Source: Ruminococcaceae bacterium UBA4306 (GTDB taxonomy: Bacteria > Bacillota > Clostridia > Oscillospirales > Acutalibacteraceae). From it: a stretch of DNA of 8,829 nucleotides. Of the stretch, positions 6,365-8,829 are shown piece after piece (within the stretch, counting starts at the first letter, position 1; each line of letters opens with the position of its first letter). The notes under the pieces were generated by a model. That model was not told the origin of the DNA and ran no database searches. It saw nothing but the letters and a program-made list of their open reading frames with translations. The DNA lies in contig DGUQ01000106.1 in the NCBI GenBank assembly GCA_002394725.1, positions 1 through 8,829 of the forward strand, in the 5' to 3' direction. A program made the position numbers and the translations under genes.

Positions 6365-7012
6365 ATGAAACATTATGACTACATTCTATTTGATCTGGAC
6401 GGGACGCTGATCGAGAGCGCCGAGAGTGTGCGCGTTTCACTCGCGCACGCGATGGAAGCGCTGGGGCTGCCCTGTCCCGATCTGTCCGACTATACAAAAT
6501 ACGTCGGGCCTCCGCTTGAGGATACCTTCCGCGGTATGTGCGCCGTGCCCGAGGATCAGATCGAGAGGGGCATGATCCTCTACCGCGATTATTATGACGA
6601 GGTCGGGCAGCGATTCAACAGACTGTTTGACGGCGTGATCGAGATGCTTGCCGCACTGCGTGAGCGCGGCTTCAAAATCGCGGTGTGCACCTCAAAGAAC
6701 GAGCCCGTCGCCGAGACGGTGTGCGATAAGATGGGCTTGACGCCGTACCTTGACGCGATCTGCGGCTCGACCTTCGACGGCAGCCGACGCGCCAAGGCGG
6801 ATATCATCCCCTACGCGATTCAAACGCTGGGTTGCCGGAATAAGGAGTATGCTCTGATGATCGGCGATACCGATTTTGACGCGAGGGGCGCTCAGCTCGC
6901 CGGGGTGGACTTCCTCGGCGTGACCTACGGCTACGGTACTGTCGGGAGCATGAAAGCCTGCGGCGCGATCGGCTTTGCCAAGAGTCCCGGAGAGATTTTG
7001 AATCTGTTATAA
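6365..7012 (+). CDS. HAD-superfamily phosphatase (phosphoglycolate phosphatase/Gph-like)
   Basis: From the ATG at 6365 the protein has 215 residues, the usual size of HAD-IA phosphatases. Motif I is D10-L-D12-G-T, with D10 as the nucleophile. Motif II is T109/S110 in VCTSK, the conserved lysine is K144 in RRAKADII, and motif III is GDTDFD at 167-172. A helical cap lies between motif I and about residue 85 and includes GPPLEDTF (48-55). The reaction is hydrolysis of a small phosphate ester in the cytoplasm; phosphoglycolate or a nucleotide is possible, but the substrate cannot be deduced. The reading frame is open back to a TTG at 6287 and an ATG at 6347, but those fall in a terminator hairpin and in the -10 box. 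The chosen ATG has GGTGA five bases upstream. The DUF4830 gene follows 38 bases later, probably in the same transcript. Confidence 0.9.
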   Translation: MKHYDYILFDLDGTLIESAESVRVSLAHAMEALGLPCPDLSDYTKYVGPPLEDTFRGMCAVPEDQIERGMILYRDYYDEVGQRFNRLFDGVIEMLAALRERGFKIAVCTSKNEPVAETVCDKMGLTPYLDAICGSTFDGSRRAKADIIPYAIQTLGCRNKEYALMIGDTDFDARGAQLAGVDFLGVTYGYGTVGSMKACGAIGFAKSPGEILNLL

Positions 7013-7050
7013 TTCACGGCTTGACCGCATATACTTGTAGCGGTGATGGT

Positions 7051-7494
7051 ATGTTTCAATCGGTCAAGCTCAAAAATATTCGTTTGACGATCCTTTCCTT
7101 GATCGGCGTTTTGCTCTTTGTCGTGATCTGTTTGGTCGCCCTGCGCGGCAGAGCGGCGGATACGATGGAGTATGGTGGCGAGAGGGTCTCTCTGCATGCG
7201 GAGGACGAGGCGGACGTCGAGCGCTTCCTTACCTCCTGCGGCTATTCCCCGATCGAATTCCTCTTTCAGACCGAGGTCACCGTGCCGAAGAACTGGAACG
7301 AGGTCTATACGGAGTATAATGAATTACAGCGGCAGCAGGGCTTCGACCTTGTGCCGTATAAGGGAAAACCCGCAGTGGAGTATGAGTATTTTGTCGACGA
7401 TACGTTGAACGCGACCGTTTTGGTGAGCGAGAACAGGATCATTGCCGCTCATGTCGCCGACTGTGACGGCAGGGAGATGCGCATGATCAACTAA
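7051..7494 (+). CDS. DUF4830-domain single-pass membrane protein
   Basis: I start this at the ATG at 7051, giving 147 residues, because GGTGA sits just upstream. An upstream in-frame TTG at 7021 would add ten residues of unconvincing sequence. Residues 10-31 form one hydrophobic helix; the rest should be outside the cell. The outer part shows the DUF4830 pattern: DVERFLTSCGY (55-65), TVPKNWNEVYTEYNELQRQQGFDLVPY (77-103) and a following beta-rich region (YEYFVDD, then RIIAAHVAD). The function of this family is unknown to me. A short ACCGC/GCGGT inverted repeat (7024-7028 and 7040-7044) overlaps the ribosome binding site. It lies between the phosphatase and rsuA, all on the same strand and closely spaced. 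Confidence 0.8.
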   Translation: MFQSVKLKNIRLTILSLIGVLLFVVICLVALRGRAADTMEYGGERVSLHAEDEADVERFLTSCGYSPIEFLFQTEVTVPKNWNEVYTEYNELQRQQGFDLVPYKGKPAVEYEYFVDDTLNATVLVSENRIIAAHVADCDGREMRMIN

Positions 7495-7533
7495 TACGAA
7501 TCCGCGATAAAGATATTCATCAAGGATTCGTAT
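7494..7533 (+). repeat. 10-bp inverted repeat between the DUF4830 gene and rsuA
   Basis: ATACGAATCC (7494-7503) and GGATTCGTAT (7524-7533) are perfect arms around a 20-base loop. The left arm begins on the last base of the upstream stop codon, and the right arm ends 5 bases before the AGGTGA site of rsuA. There is no T-tract after it, so it does not look like a terminator. A stem here could modulate rsuA translation or RNA processing. Confidence 0.6.
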
Positions 7534-7547
7534 CATATAGGTGAATG

Positions 7548-8252
7548 ATGAAAGAACGTTTGGATAAATTCCTGTCCTCCCAGACGGCTTTGAGCCGCAA
7601 GGAGGCACAAAAGGCTATCAAAGAAAAACGCGTATTACTGAATGGCTCCGTCATCCGTGCCGTCGATACCAAGGTCGATACCGAGAGCGATACGGTATCG
7701 CTGGACGGACAGCCGCTGACTTATCAGCAATACGTCTATTATATGATGGACAAGCCCGAGGGGGTCGTGTCGGCGACGAGGGACAGAGCGGAACGCACGG
7801 TGCTTGACCTTCTGCCGCCCGAGCTGCGCCGTGACGGGCTGTTCCCGGCAGGCAGACTGGACAAAGACACGACAGGGCTCTTGGTGATCACCGATGACGG
7901 CGACTATGCCCATCGGATGCTCTCGCCCAAAAAGCATGTGCAAAAGCGATATATCGCGATCCTCGACCGCGAGCCTGATAAGAGCATTATATCCGCCTTT
8001 GAAGCCGGTATCGTTCTCGGTGACGGGACGGTCTGCAAAAGCGGACAGGCAGAAATGCTCGATGGATGCCGCGTCGCGGTGACAATCAGCGAGGGCAAGT
8101 ATCATCAGGTCAAGCGGATGTTTGCCGCCCTCGGCTATCATGTGGAAGCGCTCAGAAGGGTACAGATCGGCGGCTTGGCGCTGGATACGGGCTTACGTCC
8201 CGGCGAAGTGCGTGTTTTGACCGCTGAAGAGGCGCAAAAGGTATTTGACTGA
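7548..8252 (+). CDS. rsuA: 16S rRNA pseudouridine synthase RsuA family
   Basis: The protein has 234 residues from the second of two adjacent ATGs; AGGTGA abuts the first, so the second has the better spacing. Residues 1-48 form an S4 RNA-binding domain (RLDKFLSSQTALSRKEA at 4-20). The catalytic domain follows, with MMDKPEG at 66-72, the signature AGRLDKDTTGLL at 101-112 including catalytic aspartate D105, and SEGKYHQVKRMFAALG at 181-196. RsuA makes pseudouridine at position 516 (E. coli numbering) of 16S rRNA during small-subunit assembly. RluB, RluE and RluF are close relatives. Overall similarity (the TDDG run, LRPGEVRVLTAEEA near the end) favours RsuA, but the exact target site is inferred. 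It is the last gene of the likely HAD-DUF4830-rsuA transcript. Confidence 0.93.
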   Translation: MKERLDKFLSSQTALSRKEAQKAIKEKRVLLNGSVIRAVDTKVDTESDTVSLDGQPLTYQQYVYYMMDKPEGVVSATRDRAERTVLDLLPPELRRDGLFPAGRLDKDTTGLLVITDDGDYAHRMLSPKKHVQKRYIAILDREPDKSIISAFEAGIVLGDGTVCKSGQAEMLDGCRVAVTISEGKYHQVKRMFAALGYHVEALRRVQIGGLALDTGLRPGEVRVLTAEEAQKVFD

Positions 8253-8291
8253 GATAGCAGAACCTTCGACTTGCACCCGACGAATTGTTAT

Positions 8292-8310
8292 GAATCAAGC
8301 GGCTTGATTC
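8292..8310. repeat. Short hairpin 39 bases after rsuA
   Basis: GAATCAAG and CTTGATTC pair perfectly around a CGG loop. Neither strand has a T-run after the stem, so it is at best a weak or factor-assisted terminator, or an RNA 3' end stabilizer. Confidence 0.5.
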
Positions 8311-8422
8311 CGGCTATGTAACAAATCACACAAAAATACCATGCGTTTGGCTTATACATTGGATTTTTCATTGTCAAAACGCACAATTACAGCACCCCTT
8401 TTTTTGTCTTATCGGAAATTTA

Positions 8423-8448
8423 ACTAAATATTGGCTTGAATATTTAGT
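8423..8448. promoter_or_regulatory. Operator-like dyad upstream of the ABC ATPase promoter
   Basis: ACTAAATATT (8423-8432) and AATATTTAGT (8439-8448) are perfect 10-bp arms around GGCTTG. The centre is about 60 bases upstream of the predicted start site, a usual position for an activator or a looping repressor. It does not match the CcpA cre consensus. The binding protein is unknown. Confidence 0.5.
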
Positions 8449-8479
8449 GAAAAAACAAGTGGAAGTGTCTACAAAAGTA

Positions 8480-8488
8480 TGCTATATT
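8480..8488 (+). promoter_or_regulatory. Extended -10 promoter of the ABC ATPase gene
   Basis: TGC followed by TATATT (8483-8488) forms an extended -10 element. No good -35 is seen at the right distance, which is common for extended -10 promoters. The start would be near 8495, giving a leader of about 94 bases. Confidence 0.5.
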
Positions 8489-8497
8489 ATTGGTGTA

Positions 8498-8512
8498 CAC
8501 TTATCATAAGTG
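8498..8512. promoter_or_regulatory. 15-bp palindrome at the predicted start of the ABC ATPase transcript
   Basis: CACTTATCATAAGTG is a perfect dyad around a central C, lying a few bases downstream of the predicted transcription start. The AAGTG core also occurs nearby at 8458 (as AAGTGG) and 8463 (as AAGTGT). This looks like an operator; the regulator is not in the window. Confidence 0.5.
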
Positions 8513-8539
8513 CGTAAAGCAAGTTTCTCGTAGTTTTTG

Positions 8540-8561
8540 CTGCACTTCTTTAGGCGTGCAG
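8540..8561 (+). repeat. Leader stem before the ABC ATPase gene
   Basis: CTGCAC (8540-8545) and GTGCAG (8556-8561) can pair around a 10-base loop in the predicted leader RNA, 15 bases before the GGAGG site. It matches no known riboswitch I can recognise. Confidence 0.35.
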
Positions 8562-8588
8562 ATTTTGGATAAAAATGGAGGTTTTTTA

Positions 8589-8829
8589 ATGGCTAATGTA
8601 TCACTGAGACATGTTTACAAAATTTATGACGGCGGCGTTACCGCTGTTACCGATTTCAACCTTGAGATCGCGGACAAGGAATTTATCATTCTGGTAGGTC
8701 CCTCCGGTTGCGGTAAGTCCACTACCCTGCGTATGGTAGCAGGTCTGGAAGATATCTCCAAGGGTGAGCTGTACATCGGCGACAAGCTCTGCAACGACGT
8801 CGCTCCCAAGGACAGAGATATCGCGATGG
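8589..8829 (+). CDS. Sugar ABC-transporter ATPase, MsmX/UgpC family (N-terminal part)
   Basis: The first 80 codons are present and the gene continues beyond the right edge. The ATG follows a strong GGAGG site at 8577-8581. The opening ([13 protein letters not shown], then AVTDFNLEI) and the Walker A motif GPSGCGKST at 37-45 are followed by [15 protein letters not shown], and the sequence ends in PKDRDIAM, directly before the expected Q-loop. This pattern is that of the MalK/UgpC/MsmK ATPases that power importers of oligosaccharides and glycerol-3-phosphate. In Firmicutes such an ATPase (MsmX) is often encoded alone and shared by several sugar importers. The long dedicated control region here fits that habit, but neighbours to the right are not visible. 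The regulatory domain expected at the C-terminus is outside the window. Confidence 0.93.
   Translation, partial: MANVSLRHVYKIYDGGVTAVTDFNLEIADKEFIILVGPSGCGKSTTLRMVAGLEDISKGELYIGDKLCNDVAPKDRDIAM

Larger units (their letters stand above)
8253..8588. other. 336-bp intergenic region between rsuA and the ABC ATPase gene
   Basis: No convincing protein gene is present on either strand. The region carries a hairpin shortly after rsuA, an A+T-rich dyad, an extended -10 promoter, a second dyad at the expected start site and a stem in the leader; each is listed separately. A weak 7-bp inverted repeat (TGCGTTT at 8342, AAACGCA at 8377) has a 28-base spacer and is not worth more weight. A clear terminator for rsuA was not found. 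Confidence 0.6.

Noticed and set aside
8342..8383. TGCGTTT/AAACGCA inverted repeat as the rsuA terminator
   Set aside because: A 7-bp stem with a 28-base loop is weak, and the T-run begins 15 bases after it.
1..8829. CRISPR arrays, tRNA or rRNA genes, insertion sequences
   Set aside because: No regularly spaced repeats, no tRNA-like cloverleaf and no transposase or integrase gene were seen on either strand.

Overview
The window looks like chromosomal DNA of a Gram-positive anaerobe of the class Clostridia, probably family Ruminococcaceae/Oscillospiraceae. Three things suggest this: a DUF4830-type membrane protein (a family I associate with that group), GGAGG- and GGTGA-type ribosome binding sites, and sigma-A-like promoters of the form TTGACT-N17-TAnAAT. 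The assignment is inferred; no rRNA or other marker is present. I found no tRNA, rRNA, insertion sequence or CRISPR array.

Left block (1-3813, minus strand, G+C rich). A TTGACT-N17-TAGAAT promoter drives the conserved ATPase/GTPase gene ychF. Two multispanning GT-C-fold glycosyltransferase-like proteins follow at gaps of 42 and 58 bases. The second one (Gpi18/PMT-like) runs off the left edge. They probably act on lipid-linked sugars in making an envelope polymer or glycoprotein.

Central islet (about 3826-6320, visibly A+T richer). It is set into the conserved region and closed at both ends by rho-independent terminators. A leftward two-gene operon encodes a 68-aa Cro/C1-type repressor and a 528-aa protein of unknown function, which has two apparent PH-like beta domains and a C-terminal half I cannot assign. 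A second Cro/C1-type regulator (106 aa) is transcribed divergently. The 147-bp region between them holds both promoters and four copies of the heptamer TACAGAA/TTCTGTA arranged as two dyads, which look like operators. This is the best candidate in the window for an undescribed system: a tightly repressed accessory module with one large effector-like protein. Its function (defence, phage-derived or stress) cannot be read from sequence alone.

Right block (6320-8829, plus strand, G+C rich). A promoter directly abutting the islet terminator starts a likely operon of a HAD-family phosphatase, the DUF4830 membrane protein and the 16S rRNA pseudouridine synthase RsuA. A 336-bp intergenic region with several dyads follows. 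It leads to an ABC-transporter ATPase of the MsmX/UgpC family, which starts with a strong GGAGG site and is cut by the right edge just before its Q-loop.
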